NCBI RefSeq assembly: GCF_000279145.1
Contig: NC_018178.1
Location: 3,171,688-3,235,687, forward strand
Source: Melioribacter roseus P3M-2
Lineage (GTDB): Bacteria > Bacteroidota > Ignavibacteria > Ignavibacteriales > Melioribacteraceae
Length of the DNA: 64,000 nucleotides
Reading direction: 5' to 3'
Shown here: positions 17,094 to 25,750 of the stretch, in pieces
Layout: every line of letters starts with the position of its first letter
How positions within the stretch are numbered: position 1 is the stretch's first letter
Position numbers and translations under genes: made by a program
The notes under the pieces: generated by a model
The model's database searches: none
What the model saw: the letters and a program-made list of their open reading frames with translations, nothing else
What the model was told of the DNA's origin: nothing

Positions 17094-19022
17094 ATGAAAT
17101 ATCTTTCGGCAATATTGATGACGCTATTCTTCATGTCCGAAACGGTCGCTCAGCGGGACACCGCTTATGAAGAAGTAATGTCGCAATTACTCGAAGATAA
17201 TTTGGGCGAAATTGAGGAATCGGAAATCGCAGATGAAATCGAAGAACTGCTCGATAATCCGATCGATATCAACAATGCATCTCAGGAAGAACTTTTAAGA
17301 ATACCGTTGCTCGACAATCGCAGAGCAGCCGCTATTATTCGATACAGAAAATCTCACGGAGGTTTCGATAACAAAAACGAATTATTCCTGGTACCCGAAC
17401 TAAACGATAAGATTGCAAGGTGGATTTCGTATTTCATTACTATCGCGCCTGCAACGAAATCAGTTAATATTTTTTCCTATTCAAAAATTACGCTCCGCTC
17501 GAGAATTCAAAGCGACCTTCAGCTCCGCAAGGCTTACACTGAGAACAAATTTGCCGGCAACAGACTGAAATCTTACAATCGCATTCTTTATTACGGAAAT
17601 TATTTCAGCGCCGGAATATTAACCGACAAAGACCCCGGCGAAAAGAGCTATACCGATTTTATTTCCGGATTTATTCAAATCAATACAAAAACTTTTTTGA
17701 ATAAAATTATCTTAGGCAATTATATAATCGAGGCGGGCGGCGGATTGATATTATGGTCGCCTTACAACTATCGCAAAGGGAGCGAAGTTATTATACCAAT
17801 CTCAAATTTCAGGAACAGGAGCAAGCCTTATAAAAGCTCGGGAGAATACGGTTATTTATCCGGCGCAGCGGCAAGTCTTTCTTCCGGGATTATCGAATTC
17901 ACTCCTTTTCTATCTTTGAAGAAAATTGACGCGTCGCTCGACTCGACGGGCAACATTAATTCGTTCAGATACGACGGCTACCACCGCTCTTCGACCGAAC
18001 TGGCTATAAATTCTAATACAAAAGAATTTACTTACGGCGCGCTCATTAAAATTAATCCTTTGGAAAATTTAACCGTAGGATTAACTACCGTTGCATATCA
18101 ATACGACAGAGATATTGCTTCGCTTGCTTTGCGTAAGATTCAAAATCATTCTATAAATTTTGTTTACGTCAATTCGCTGATAAATGTCAACGGCGAAACC
18201 GCTATGTTCAAGAACCATTTATCCTCAATAACTTCGATCGTATTTACTCCTGTCGAAGATATGAAAATAGGATTTTCCTACCGGAATTACTCTCCCGGCT
18301 TTTATTCTGTAACGGGCAATTCTTTCGGAGAGAATATGAATTCAAAGAACGAAAAAGGATTTTACTGTTCGGTCGAAGCAAACACGCGATTCGGTCTATT
18401 CTCGGTTTATTATGATATTTACTACTTCCCTAACGTTAAAAATAATTTTCCGTCGAAGGGAAAAGATTTTCTTATGACTTATAAATACAAGCTAAATAAA
18501 ACAAACGGGCTATATTTATTATATAAAAACGAATCAAGCGAGAAGCTATCCGACAAAGAGACTTATCCTTTTTTGGAGCCGCAATCAAGGAGACGTTACA
18601 GAATTGAGCTTACAAATTTTTTCAGGGACAGGATAAGATTCAAAACCCGTTTTGAATATGTGCGTTTCATCTCCGCGTCGAAAAAAGAGAACGGTTTTTT
18701 AATTTATCAGGACGCGCGCTACAAACCGATTGAAAATTTAGCCGCATACGCCAGAATCGTGTTTTTCGATACCGACTCATACGATTCCAGACTTTACGTT
18801 TATGAAAACGACCTGGAGGGCTTATTGACCAACGGATTGATGTACGGAGAAGGGATAAAATGGTATTTATTGATTAAGTATATAATCAAAGAATTTTCGA
18901 TATCTCTAAAATATTCCGAATTATATAAACCTTTTGAGGACAAACTGGGAAGCGGATATTCCGAAATCGGAGGCAATACGGACAACAGAATTTCATTTCA
19001 AATCGACTATGCATTAAAATAA
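17094..19022 (+). CDS. Secreted helix-hairpin-helix protein fused to a predicted outer-membrane barrel
   Basis: 642 residues. After a signal peptide (MKYLSAILMTLFFMSETVAQ) and an acidic linker, residues 53-105 are a ComEA-like helix-hairpin-helix pair: NPIDINNASQEELLRIPLLD, NRRAAAIIRYRKSHGGFDNK, ELFLVPELNDKIARWI. The following 500 residues are rich in aromatic, alternating strands, for example IILGNYIIEAGGGLILWSPY and YRKGSEVI, and look like a large beta-barrel. Such fusions occur in the Bacteroidetes group, with function unknown. HHH motifs bind DNA in ComEA, so a link to DNA at the surface is conceivable but unproven. It is coupled to the PorV-like gene and ends at a strong hairpin. Confidence 0.7.
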   Translation: MKYLSAILMTLFFMSETVAQRDTAYEEVMSQLLEDNLGEIEESEIADEIEELLDNPIDINNASQEELLRIPLLDNRRAAAIIRYRKSHGGFDNKNELFLVPELNDKIARWISYFITIAPATKSVNIFSYSKITLRSRIQSDLQLRKAYTENKFAGNRLKSYNRILYYGNYFSAGILTDKDPGEKSYTDFISGFIQINTKTFLNKIILGNYIIEAGGGLILWSPYNYRKGSEVIIPISNFRNRSKPYKSSGEYGYLSGAAASLSSGIIEFTPFLSLKKIDASLDSTGNINSFRYDGYHRSSTELAINSNTKEFTYGALIKINPLENLTVGLTTVAYQYDRDIASLALRKIQNHSINFVYVNSLINVNGETAMFKNHLSSITSIVFTPVEDMKIGFSYRNYSPGFYSVTGNSFGENMNSKNEKGFYCSVEANTRFGLFSVYYDIYYFPNVKNNFPSKGKDFLMTYKYKLNKTNGLYLLYKNESSEKLSDKETYPFLEPQSRRRYRIELTNFFRDRIRFKTRFEYVRFISASKKENGFLIYQDARYKPIENLAAYARIVFFDTDSYDSRLYVYENDLEGLLTNGLMYGEGIKWYLLIKYIIKEFSISLKYSELYKPFEDKLGSGYSEIGGNTDNRISFQIDYALK

Positions 19023-19056
19023 AGCGCGTCCCTGCGTCGAATAGGCGCAGGGACGC
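19012..19056 (-). terminator. Strong hairpin between convergent genes, terminator of the ALDH gene
   Basis: A perfect 11-base-pair stem (GCGTCCCTGCG with CGCAGGGACGC, 19026-19036 and 19046-19056) closes a 9-base loop. On the minus strand it is followed by GCTTTATTTTAA, a usable T-tract 8 bases beyond the ALDH stop. On the plus strand there is no T-tract, though the hairpin may still protect the barrel mRNA. Confidence 0.7.
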
Positions 19057-19063
19057 ATTGAAC

Positions 19064-20593
19064 TCAGATTTCGAATTTAATTCCCTGAGCGAGCGGAAGT
19101 TTAGCGCCGAAGTTTATCGTATTGGTTTGTCTGCGCATATAAAACTTCCAGGCGTCTGAGCCTGATTCCCGGCCTCCGCCGGTGTGTTTTTCTCCTCCGA
19201 AAGCTCCGCCGATTTCCGCGCCCGAAGTGCCGATATTCACATTTGCAATTCCGCAATCGCTTCCCCATGCGGAAAGAAATTCTTCAGCCTCTCTCAAATT
19301 ATTCGTAAATATCGACGAAGAGAGTCCCTGCACTACGTCGTTCTGAATATTTATCGCATTCTGAACGTCGCCCGAATATTTAATCAAATACAGAATCGGA
19401 GCAAATGTTTCCTCCTGTACGATTTTGTAATGATTTTCGGCTTCGACTATTGCCGGAACAACATAGCATCCCGATTCATACCCGTTGCCCGACAGGACGT
19501 CGCCTCCGTATAAAATCTTTCCGCCTTCTTCTACGACCTGTTTAAGAGCGCTTTTGAAATCTTCAACGGCGGCTTTGTCGATAAGAGGTCCGACATGATT
19601 TTTTTCGTCCAGGGGATTTCCTATTCTCAAACTTTTATATGCGGTTATCAAAGATTCTTTTACTTTGTCGTAAACGTCCTCGTGCACAATAAGTCTTCGG
19701 GTCGTGGTGCATCTCTGTCCGGCGGTTCCAACCGCACCGAAAACAACCGCGGGAATTGCAAGGTTAAGGTCGGCGTTTGGAGTTATAATTATTGCATTGT
19801 TGCCGCCCAGTTCGAGTATGGAACGCCCGAATCGTCCGGCAATTATGCCCGCGGCTCTTTTACCGACGGCAATCGACCCCGTAAGTGAAATCAACGGAAT
19901 CCGTTCGTCGCTCAATAATTTGTTGCCGATAACGGAGCCTTTGCCGATAATCAGATTGAAAATACCTTCGGGCAGGTTGTTCGATTTAATAACGTTCGCC
20001 AAAATATTTTGCACCGCAATTGCGGATAACGGCGTTTTGGATGAAGGTTTCCAGAGATTGACGTCGCCGCATACGGTTGCAATCATTGCGTTCCACGCCC
20101 ATACTGCAACGGGGAAATTAAACGCCGTTATCATGCCTACGATACCGAGCGGATGATATTGTTCGTACATACGGTGTTTTTCTCTTTCCGAGGCGATCGT
20201 CAAACCGTAAAGCTGCCTCGACAATCCGACGGCAAAATCGCAAATATCGATCATCTCCTGAACTTCGCCCAGCCCTTCCTGCAGAGATTTTCCCATCTCG
20301 TAGGAAACCAATTTACCGAGCGGCTCCTTATATTTTCTCAGTTCAATACCGATTTGTCTTACGATTTCGCCTCTTTTTGGAGCCGGTACCGTTCGCCAAT
20401 ATTTGAAAGCCTGCGCGGCTTTTTCAATAACCCGGTCGTATTCTTCTTCTTCAGCCTGCGCCACTTTCGAAATCAATTTGCCGTCAACCGGCGAAACCAC
20501 ATCGAGCTCTTCGCCTTTAGTCTTCATCCAATCGATGCCTGTGGAAGCTCCGTTATTTTTTTCGCCGATCAATAATTGATTTAAGAATTCCAT
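19064..20593 (-). CDS. ALDH7-type aldehyde dehydrogenase (aminoadipate semialdehyde / piperideine-6-carboxylate dehydrogenase)
   Basis: 509 residues. The catalytic Glu region is [11 protein letters not shown] and the catalytic Cys is in [16 protein letters not shown]. The C-terminal stretch [17 protein letters not shown] then [19 protein letters not shown] is diagnostic of the antiquitin (ALDH7) group, which oxidises 2-aminoadipate-6-semialdehyde to 2-aminoadipate with NAD+. The facing gene at 21470 encodes lysine 6-aminotransferase, which makes exactly this semialdehyde, so the function is well supported. GGAGGAG precedes the ATG. The gene lies 21 bases after a lipoprotein gene and ends at a hairpin terminator. 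Confidence 0.92.
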   Translation of the reverse strand: MEFLNQLLIGEKNNGASTGIDWMKTKGEELDVVSPVDGKLISKVAQAEEEEYDRVIEKAAQAFKYWRTVPAPKRGEIVRQIGIELRKYKEPLGKLVSYEMGKSLQEGLGEVQEMIDICDFAVGLSRQLYGLTIASEREKHRMYEQYHPLGIVGMITAFNFPVAVWAWNAMIATVCGDVNLWKPSSKTPLSAIAVQNILANVIKSNNLPEGIFNLIIGKGSVIGNKLLSDERIPLISLTGSIAVGKRAAGIIAGRFGRSILELGGNNAIIITPNADLNLAIPAVVFGAVGTAGQRCTTTRRLIVHEDVYDKVKESLITAYKSLRIGNPLDEKNHVGPLIDKAAVEDFKSALKQVVEEGGKILYGGDVLSGNGYESGCYVVPAIVEAENHYKIVQEETFAPILYLIKYSGDVQNAINIQNDVVQGLSSSIFTNNLREAEEFLSAWGSDCGIANVNIGTSGAEIGGAFGGEKHTGGGRESGSDAWKFYMRRQTNTINFGAKLPLAQGIKFEI

Positions 20594-20614
20594 AATTTTT
20601 CTCCTCCCCGATTT

Positions 20615-21187
20615 TTATGGGATTTTTTTGACGGTGTTTATGACGATATCAATTTCGTTATTATTATTTTCCCTCCCCGTCGTAAAATCGAACAATATCA
20701 GCTCTCCTTCGTCTTCGAATAAATACTTCCTGTTGACGTTACTTTCTAATTCCGAAATTATTTCTGCCGTCTCATGCCCGTTAATGAAGTAACGATTTAC
20801 ATTGCCATTAAATCTCGTGGCGAGATATTCCAGATACAATTCCGCATTTTGTCCGACGCTATTTCCGCCGGCAAAGGAAATACGCGAAACGATCAAAATC
20901 GAGTTAGTCGAATCGTCATAAAATATTCTGCACGGTTGTATTCTGAATTCAATATTCTTAAAGATTTTCGAAATGCTTTTGACTTCGGCTGGAGTTTCTT
21001 CTCTCCATTCGGCGGGTATGTCGTAAGCGTACCCTATGAGAGAATCCGTCACCCTAACAAAGTTCATGTCGGTTTCATTTAATTCATACTTATCGCCGTC
21101 GCCGCAATAAGTCAACAGCAATACGCCGAAAAAGAATCCCCCTCTTAATAGATACAGATAGCTGAAATAGTTTTTATAATGATTCAT
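20615..21187 (-). CDS. Hypothetical lipoprotein
   Basis: 190 residues. A hydrophobic stretch (LRGGFFFGVLLLTYC) followed by GDGDKYE suggests a lipoprotein signal with the lipid Cys at residue 28, although Tyr at -1 is unusual. The mature domain begins MNFVRVTDSLIGYAYDIPAE and contains FRIQPCRIFYDDSTNSILIV, the layout of small periplasmic proteins related to PsbP/DUF1795-like folds. I do not recognise the family. It is the first gene of a two-gene unit with the ALDH7 gene (21-base gap) and is divergent from lysine 6-aminotransferase. A role in lysine uptake or catabolism is only guilt by association. Confidence 0.65.
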   Translation of the reverse strand: MNHYKNYFSYLYLLRGGFFFGVLLLTYCGDGDKYELNETDMNFVRVTDSLIGYAYDIPAEWREETPAEVKSISKIFKNIEFRIQPCRIFYDDSTNSILIVSRISFAGGNSVGQNAELYLEYLATRFNGNVNRYFINGHETAEIISELESNVNRKYLFEDEGELILFDFTTGRENNNNEIDIVINTVKKIP

Positions 21188-21290
21188 TATTATTCCGATA
21201 TATCAGAAGGGATTTAACGCATCCCTTAATTACGTTACCTAATTTAGTAAATTGAACGGTGCCAGGAAACAAAAATTCTTTTTTGAAAAC

Positions 21291-21321
21291 TTGACGAATA
21301 GCAACTCATTCGATATATTGA
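21291..21321 (+). promoter_or_regulatory. Candidate promoter of the lysine aminotransferase gene
   Basis: TTG (21291-21293), 20 bases, then TATATTGA (21314-21321). The second box departs at the last two positions from TAnnTTTG. It would give a leader of about 140 bases before the lat ATG. Confidence 0.45.
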
Positions 21322-21341
21322 AGCGTTAATATCGATATAAG

Positions 21342-21419
21342 ATGAAGAACTTCAGAAAATTAACGGGCAGAAACACACTTCGAAACTATCTGGTTTCCCG
21401 CTTCGAACACGTCTTTTAA
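21342..21419 (+). CDS. Possible 25-residue leader peptide upstream of lat
   Basis: An ATG about 20 bases after the candidate promoter opens a short frame that reads MKNFRKLTGRNTLRNYLVSR then FEHVF and stop. It is basic, with no repeated amino acid that would suggest classical stalling. It ends 6 bases before a hairpin that masks the lat ribosome-binding site, which is why I list it. It could be a chance frame. Confidence 0.3.
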   Translation: MKNFRKLTGRNTLRNYLVSRFEHVF

Positions 21420-21424
21420 ATTCC

Positions 21425-21463
21425 TTCTCCCTCCGAGCTTCATTAAATTAAAATAAGGGAGAA
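21425..21463 (+). promoter_or_regulatory. Hairpin sequestering the lat ribosome-binding site
   Basis: TTCTCCCT (21425-21432) is the exact complement of AGGGAGAA (21456-21463), which contains the Shine-Dalgarno of the lysine aminotransferase gene 6 bases before its ATG. The 8-pair stem closes a 23-base A/T-rich loop. If it forms, translation is shut; translation of the small frame just upstream could open or close it. Confidence 0.45.
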
Positions 21464-21469
21464 ATTAAC

Positions 21470-22786
21470 ATGATAACAAAAGAAAACGCATTGGAATTCT
21501 TACGTCGTTATATGTTAATCGACGGTTTTGATATTCTGCTCGATCTTTCCGGAAGCCGAGGAATTTATCTTACCGACAAGAGGAACGGGAATAAATTTCT
21601 AGATTTCTATTCATTCTTTGCATCCTCGCCGTTGGGCATGAATCACCCCGAATTATTCGACAAAGAATTCCTCGAAGAGATACAAAGAGCCGCTTTGACC
21701 AAACCGTCGAATTCCGATATTTACACAATGGAAATGGCTAAATTCGTAGAAGCGTTTTCCAAATATGCTTTACCTCCTGATTTCAATCACCTCTTTTTTA
21801 TTGACGGAGGCGCTCTTGCCGTTGAAAACGCATTAAAAGCCGCTTTCGATTGGAAAGTAAAAAAGAATTTCCAAAAAGGTTATAAAGAAGAAAAAGGGAC
21901 GCAGGTAATCCATTTTAAAAACGCTTTTCACGGCAGGACGGGTTATACGCTCTCGCTTACCAATACCGACCCGAACAAGACGGCGTATTTTCCCAAATTC
22001 AATTGGCCTAGAATTTTGAATCCTAAGATTATTTTTCCGCTTGAAGATAATCTGGAGAAAATAATTAAAGCCGAAGCGGAAGCCGTCGATCAAATTTATG
22101 CCGCCATAAAAAATAATCCCGACGATATCGCCGCTCTCATAATCGAACCGGTTCAGGGCGAAGGAGGCGACAATTTTTTCAGAAAAGAATTTTTCGAAAA
22201 ACTGCGCGACATAACATTGGAAAACGATATTATGCTGATTTTCGACGAAGTCCAAACTGGTATCGGAATTACGGGTAAAATGTGGGCGTTCGAACATTAC
22301 GTTCAACCCGATATGATTTCATTCGGTAAAAAGACTCAGGTTTGCGGTTTTATGTCGACCGGCAGAATCGACGAAGTGGAAGACAATGTATTCAGAAAAT
22401 CGAGCCGTATAAATTCAACCTGGGGCGGAAATTTAGTCGATATGGTGCGTTCGCGTAAATACCTCGAAATAATAGCCCGGGAAAATCTTGTTAAAAACGC
22501 AGAGACAACGGGCAATTATCTGCTTGATAACTTAAAGAGATTAGAAAACAAATTTCCCACTCTTATATCGCAAGCCCGAGGTTTGGGGCTTATGTGTTCG
22601 TTCGATTTGCCTAATCCGGAATTACGAAAAAAATTCTTGTCAAAACTATTTGAAAAAAGGATGTTGATGCTCGGATGCGGCGTAAGCACGGTTCGTTTCA
22701 GACCGCCTCTCATTGTAAATAAAAACGATATTGATACGGGCATAGGAATTATTGAAGAAACGCTTGAATCTCTTAAAACAGACTGA
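21470..22786 (+). CDS. lat: L-lysine 6-aminotransferase
   Basis: 438 residues, class III PLP aminotransferase. Segments FYSFFASSPLGMNHPELFD, LTKPSNSDIYTMEMAKFVE, FIDGGALAVENALKAAFDWK, IEPVQGEGGDNFFRKEFF, SFGKKTQVCGFM (PLP lysine) and SSRINSTWGGNLVDMVR closely match mycobacterial and actinobacterial lysine epsilon-aminotransferase (Lat). It transfers the epsilon-amino group of lysine to 2-oxoglutarate, giving glutamate and aminoadipate semialdehyde, which the divergent ALDH7 enzyme oxidises. The pair forms a lysine-to-2-aminoadipate route. The leader contains a promoter candidate, a small frame and an RBS-masking hairpin; the stop codon lies inside a long inverted repeat. Confidence 0.92.
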   Translation: MITKENALEFLRRYMLIDGFDILLDLSGSRGIYLTDKRNGNKFLDFYSFFASSPLGMNHPELFDKEFLEEIQRAALTKPSNSDIYTMEMAKFVEAFSKYALPPDFNHLFFIDGGALAVENALKAAFDWKVKKNFQKGYKEEKGTQVIHFKNAFHGRTGYTLSLTNTDPNKTAYFPKFNWPRILNPKIIFPLEDNLEKIIKAEAEAVDQIYAAIKNNPDDIAALIIEPVQGEGGDNFFRKEFFEKLRDITLENDIMLIFDEVQTGIGITGKMWAFEHYVQPDMISFGKKTQVCGFMSTGRIDEVEDNVFRKSSRINSTWGGNLVDMVRSRKYLEIIARENLVKNAETTGNYLLDNLKRLENKFPTLISQARGLGLMCSFDLPNPELRKKFLSKLFEKRMLMLGCGVSTVRFRPPLIVNKNDIDTGIGIIEETLESLKTD

Positions 22787-22854
22787 CTAAAAAGTAATTC
22801 ATTTGGGATCCGGTCGTCCGTGACTCGGTCTGCATCGATTACTTTTTAGTCAGT
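22782..22854. repeat. Perfect 17-base-pair inverted repeat with 39-base loop between convergent genes
   Basis: ACTGACTAAAAAGTAAT (22782-22798) is repeated as its exact reverse complement at 22838-22854. The loop of 39 bases is GC-richer than the flanks (it holds GGATCCGGTCGTCC). The left arm contains the stop codon of lat, and the right arm ends 5 bases before the stop of the lipoprotein gene on the other strand. It may serve as a bidirectional terminator or mRNA-end structure, though there is no pure T-tract after it. Confidence 0.75.
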
Positions 22855-22859
22855 TCTTA

Positions 22860-23297
22860 TTAATTGCCGCCAACTCCCTGGTCGTGCTTTTTGCTCATAT
22901 TTTTTACGAGTTGAAAGCGGATCGGACCGTTGATTAATGTGCCAGAATTCCAGAGTTTATATCCACCTGCCATACTGAGGTCTTCGCCCAGCCAGGCGTC
23001 GATATCGCCGTTGAGATCACCCATATTTGTGTCCTTCAGCTGGAATGTAAAAATGGTATGTTTATTTACCATCGTGCCTTCAAAATTGAATGTAATAGCA
23101 TTCCAACTGCCGGTTCCGTAAACCTTGTTTCCTTCCTGTGTGTAAAGAAGAACTACGACGGGTTCTTCGGAAGCTGAGTTATAGGGCACCGATTGATACT
23201 GTCCGCTGAAGATTTCCGCGGCGACGGGTTCGACTATCTTTTCGGCATTGCAGGCAAATAAGAACGGCAGCAATACGAGAGCGATTAGCTTTTTCAT
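22860..23297 (-). CDS. Hypothetical small lipoprotein
   Basis: 145 residues. MKKLIALVLLPFLFAC gives a clean lipobox (LFAC, Cys16). The mature part has EIFSGQYQSVPYNSASEEPV, VVLLYTQEGNKVYGTGSWNA, ITFNFEGTMVNKHTIFTF and a glycine- and asparagine-rich end (KHDQGVGGN); the strand pattern suggests a small beta-sandwich or calycin-like fold. No family recognised. AGGAAGGA precedes the ATG. It is convergent with lat across the long inverted repeat. Confidence 0.7.
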   Translation of the reverse strand: MKKLIALVLLPFLFACNAEKIVEPVAAEIFSGQYQSVPYNSASEEPVVVLLYTQEGNKVYGTGSWNAITFNFEGTMVNKHTIFTFQLKDTNMGDLNGDIDAWLGEDLSMAGGYKLWNSGTLINGPIRFQLVKNMSKKHDQGVGGN

Positions 23298-23517
23298 AGT
23301 ATCCTTCCTATGATTTTATTGTTTAGAAAGTATCCTTACTTCTGTCCTATTATCGATTCCCGCCTCTCTTTTGTTTAGTATTCTTCTAATAAAAATTTGA
23401 GGGATAAATTTTTCATTAAAATTATTTTCCCTGATTACGATAATCGAATTTATACCCCCCTTCGGATTAATAATCGCAAGGATTTTATTACATTTGATTA
23501 AAAGAATGGTAATTTTT
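23298..23517. other. Intergenic spacer of about 220 bases without visible gene
   Basis: AT-rich spacer between divergent genes. I see no RNA gene or strong repeat. It must hold promoters for the lipoprotein gene and rsmI. Confidence 0.5.
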
Positions 23518-24228
23518 ATGGCGGAAAAAGAATCGGGCAAAATCTACGTCGTTGCCACGCCCATCGGAAATTTACAGGACATTACTTTCAGAGCGGTTGA
23601 AGTGTTAAATAATGTCGATTTTATCGTATGTGAAGACACGCGAGTTTCCGGCATTTTATTGTCGCACTACGGCATCGAAAAAAAACTGAAAGTATTAAAC
23701 GCGCGCAACGAATCCAGAACAACCGATGAAATAATTGAAGAAGTCAAGAGCGGGAAAGATTGCGCATTGATATCAGACGCCGGCACGCCGCTTATTTCCG
23801 ATCCGGGTAGCCGATTGATAAATAAAGCCGTCGCCGAAGATATAAACGTTGCGCCCGTACCGGGTCCCAGCGCTTTGACGGCGGCGCTCAGCGTCAGCGG
23901 ACTCCCTTCCAGTTCTTTTGTATTCGACGGTTTCCTGCCGCAGAAAAAAGGAAGACAAAAGAAACTCGAACAACTTTCGCGTGAGAGCCGCACAATAGTG
24001 CTTTATGAATCGACTTACAGAATAGAAAAACTTCTGAAAGAACTATCGGTATATATGCCCGAAAGGACAGTTGTGGTATGTAGGGAATTGACTAAAAAAT
24101 TCGAAGACGTATGGCGCGGTAAACCTTCGGAACTATTGGAAGAACTCCCCTCAAAAAATACCAAAGGGGAGTTTGTAGTAATAATATCGCCATTGGAATG
24201 GACCGATCACGATTATTCCGAATCGTAA
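23518..24228 (+). CDS. rsmI: 16S rRNA (cytidine1402-2'-O)-methyltransferase
   Basis: 236 residues from the ATG at 23518 (in-frame ATG at 23506 and TTG at 23494 are alternatives). The family signature is complete: GKIYVVATPIGNLQDIT, VDFIVCEDTRVSGILLSHYG, ALISDAGTPLISDPG and VAPVPGPSALTAALSVSGLP, then FDGFLPQKKGRQKKLE and ERTVVVCRELTKKFED. RsmI uses S-adenosylmethionine to 2'-O-methylate C1402 of 16S rRNA in the ribosomal P site. Length is slightly under the usual 275-285, with a shorter C terminus. It overlaps the convergent apt gene by 16 bases. Confidence 0.95.
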   Translation: MAEKESGKIYVVATPIGNLQDITFRAVEVLNNVDFIVCEDTRVSGILLSHYGIEKKLKVLNARNESRTTDEIIEEVKSGKDCALISDAGTPLISDPGSRLINKAVAEDINVAPVPGPSALTAALSVSGLPSSSFVFDGFLPQKKGRQKKLEQLSRESRTIVLYESTYRIEKLLKELSVYMPERTVVVCRELTKKFEDVWRGKPSELLEELPSKNTKGEFVVIISPLEWTDHDYSES

Positions 24229-24734
24229 TCGATAAGCGAATGAATTTCGTAACCGCTTAATTTATCTCGTCCTTTCAAAAACGACAATTCGATTAAAAAG
24301 GAAATTTGAACGATTTTGCCCCCCAACTTTTCGACCAGTTTACAAGCTGCTTCCATAGTGCCGCCGGTAGCCAGCAGATCGTCGTGCATCAGAACAATGT
24401 CGCCTTTTTGAATTGCGTCTTTGTGAATTTCGATTGTATCGGAGCCGTATTCGAGTTCGTAGGTTTCGGCCAATTTTTCGGCGGGTAATTTACCGGGCTT
24501 GCGAACGGGGACAAAACCCGCATTCAATTTCAGAGCCAGAGCCGCTCCTAAAATAAAACCCCTTGATTCGATTCCCACTACTTTTGTAATGCCTCTATCC
24601 TTGCTTATTTCGTACAATCTGTCGACGGCATAATTCAAAGCCCTACCATCCTTTAAAAGCGTTGTCACGTCGCGAAACATAATTCCCTTTTTGGGAAAAT
24701 CAGGCACCGTTCGAATGTAATCTTTCAAATCCAT
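24213..24734 (-). CDS. apt: Adenine phosphoribosyltransferase
   Basis: 173 residues from the ATG at 24734, chosen because GAGG lies 9 bases upstream and the protein then begins DLKDYIRTVPDFPKKGIMFR like other Apt proteins; in-frame ATGs at 24743 and 24749 overlap that GAGG. The PRPP-binding loop is IVLMHDDLLATGGTMEAACK, and GIESRGFILGAALALKLNAG and RKPGKLP are conserved. It salvages adenine to AMP with PRPP. It follows dus by 18 bases and is the last gene of MFS-dus-apt. Confidence 0.95.
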   Translation of the reverse strand: MDLKDYIRTVPDFPKKGIMFRDVTTLLKDGRALNYAVDRLYEISKDRGITKVVGIESRGFILGAALALKLNAGFVPVRKPGKLPAEKLAETYELEYGSDTIEIHKDAIQKGDIVLMHDDLLATGGTMEAACKLVEKLGGKIVQISFLIELSFLKGRDKLSGYEIHSLIDYDSE

Positions 24735-24752
24735 TTTGAGCATCCTCATTTA

Positions 24753-25748
24753 TTAATTGGAAAGTTGGCTTTCTGTCGCGTTCAATTCTTCGAGATATCT
24801 CATCAGTAAGTCTTCAATGGGAGCATATTCCGTATATTTCATCATTTCCTGTTTAACTTTGGAAGAATTTTTCAGCCCTTTCAGATATCCCGACCAAAAT
24901 TTTCTGAAGGGAATAATAGCGGTTCTTTCGTCATTTTTTAATTCAATAGAATATTTAAGATGTCGCAGAGCAATTTCGAATCTTTTTTCGGGAGTATCCT
25001 CAAATTTAATTTCTCCGTATTCTAGAAGTTCTTTGGCTTCCCGGAAAATCCAGGGACGCTCGATCGCGCCACGGGCAATCATAACTCCGTCGGCCGCCGA
25101 AGTTTCGAAAGCGCGTTTAACGTCTTCTGCGGAAAATATACCGCCGTTTAGTATAACCGGAATTGAAACAACCTCTTTAACCCTATCGATCCACGACCAG
25201 TCCGGTTCGCCGCTGTGGCCCTGGCTTCTGGTTCTGCAATGGATTGTCAGCGCGGCTGCTCCCGCTTCCTCTAACCTTTTAGCAACTTCCTGAATATTAA
25301 TCGTAGTTTCGTCCCATCCGATTCGGGTTTTAACAGTGACCGGCAATTTTACGTTTTTTACGATTTCTTTTACCATCGTTCCCATAAATTCCGGGTTTTT
25401 TAACAGCCCGGCTCCTGCGCCTCTATTGGCAACTTTTTTTACCCAGCAGCCTGCATTGATATCGATAATGTCGGGATTCAAGCCTTCGACTATTTTAGCC
25501 GATTCAATCATCGGTTCCAGATTGCCTCCGTAGATCTGAATTCCTACAGGGCGCTCCTGTTCAGTGATTTCCATTTTACGATGAGTTTTTTTATTCGAAC
25601 GCACCAGCCCGTCGGAATTAATAAATTCAGTATAAACTATATCGGCGCCCAATTCCTTGCATAATTTACGGAATGCAATATCAGTAACGTCTTCCATCGG
25701 CGCCAGCAGCAGAGGTTTATTCAATTCGATATTACCAATTTTTAACAT
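24753..25748 (-). CDS. dusB: tRNA-dihydrouridine synthase
   Basis: 331 residues from the ATG at 25748; a TTG two codons upstream would overlap the transporter stop. LLLAPMEDVTDIAFRKL binds FMN; VGIQIYGGNLEPMIESAKI and DINAGCWVKKVANRGAGAGL contain the catalytic Cys; TVKTRIGWDE, HCRTRSQGHSGEPDW and NGGIFSAEDVKRAFETSAAD with MIARGAIERPWIF complete the family pattern. GCWVKKV replaces the usual GCPVKKV. It reduces specific uridines in tRNA D-loops. Assignment to DusB over other Dus types rests on overall pattern. Confidence 0.93.
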   Translation of the reverse strand: MLKIGNIELNKPLLLAPMEDVTDIAFRKLCKELGADIVYTEFINSDGLVRSNKKTHRKMEITEQERPVGIQIYGGNLEPMIESAKIVEGLNPDIIDINAGCWVKKVANRGAGAGLLKNPEFMGTMVKEIVKNVKLPVTVKTRIGWDETTINIQEVAKRLEEAGAAALTIHCRTRSQGHSGEPDWSWIDRVKEVVSIPVILNGGIFSAEDVKRAFETSAADGVMIARGAIERPWIFREAKELLEYGEIKFEDTPEKRFEIALRHLKYSIELKNDERTAIIPFRKFWSGYLKGLKNSSKVKQEMMKYTEYAPIEDLLMRYLEELNATESQLSN

Positions 25749-25750
25749 GC

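Noticed and set aside
19704-20156. Plus-strand open frame of 150 codons within the ALDH gene
   Set aside because: Antisense shadow of a highly conserved enzyme, Pro/Ala-rich translation without family resemblance.
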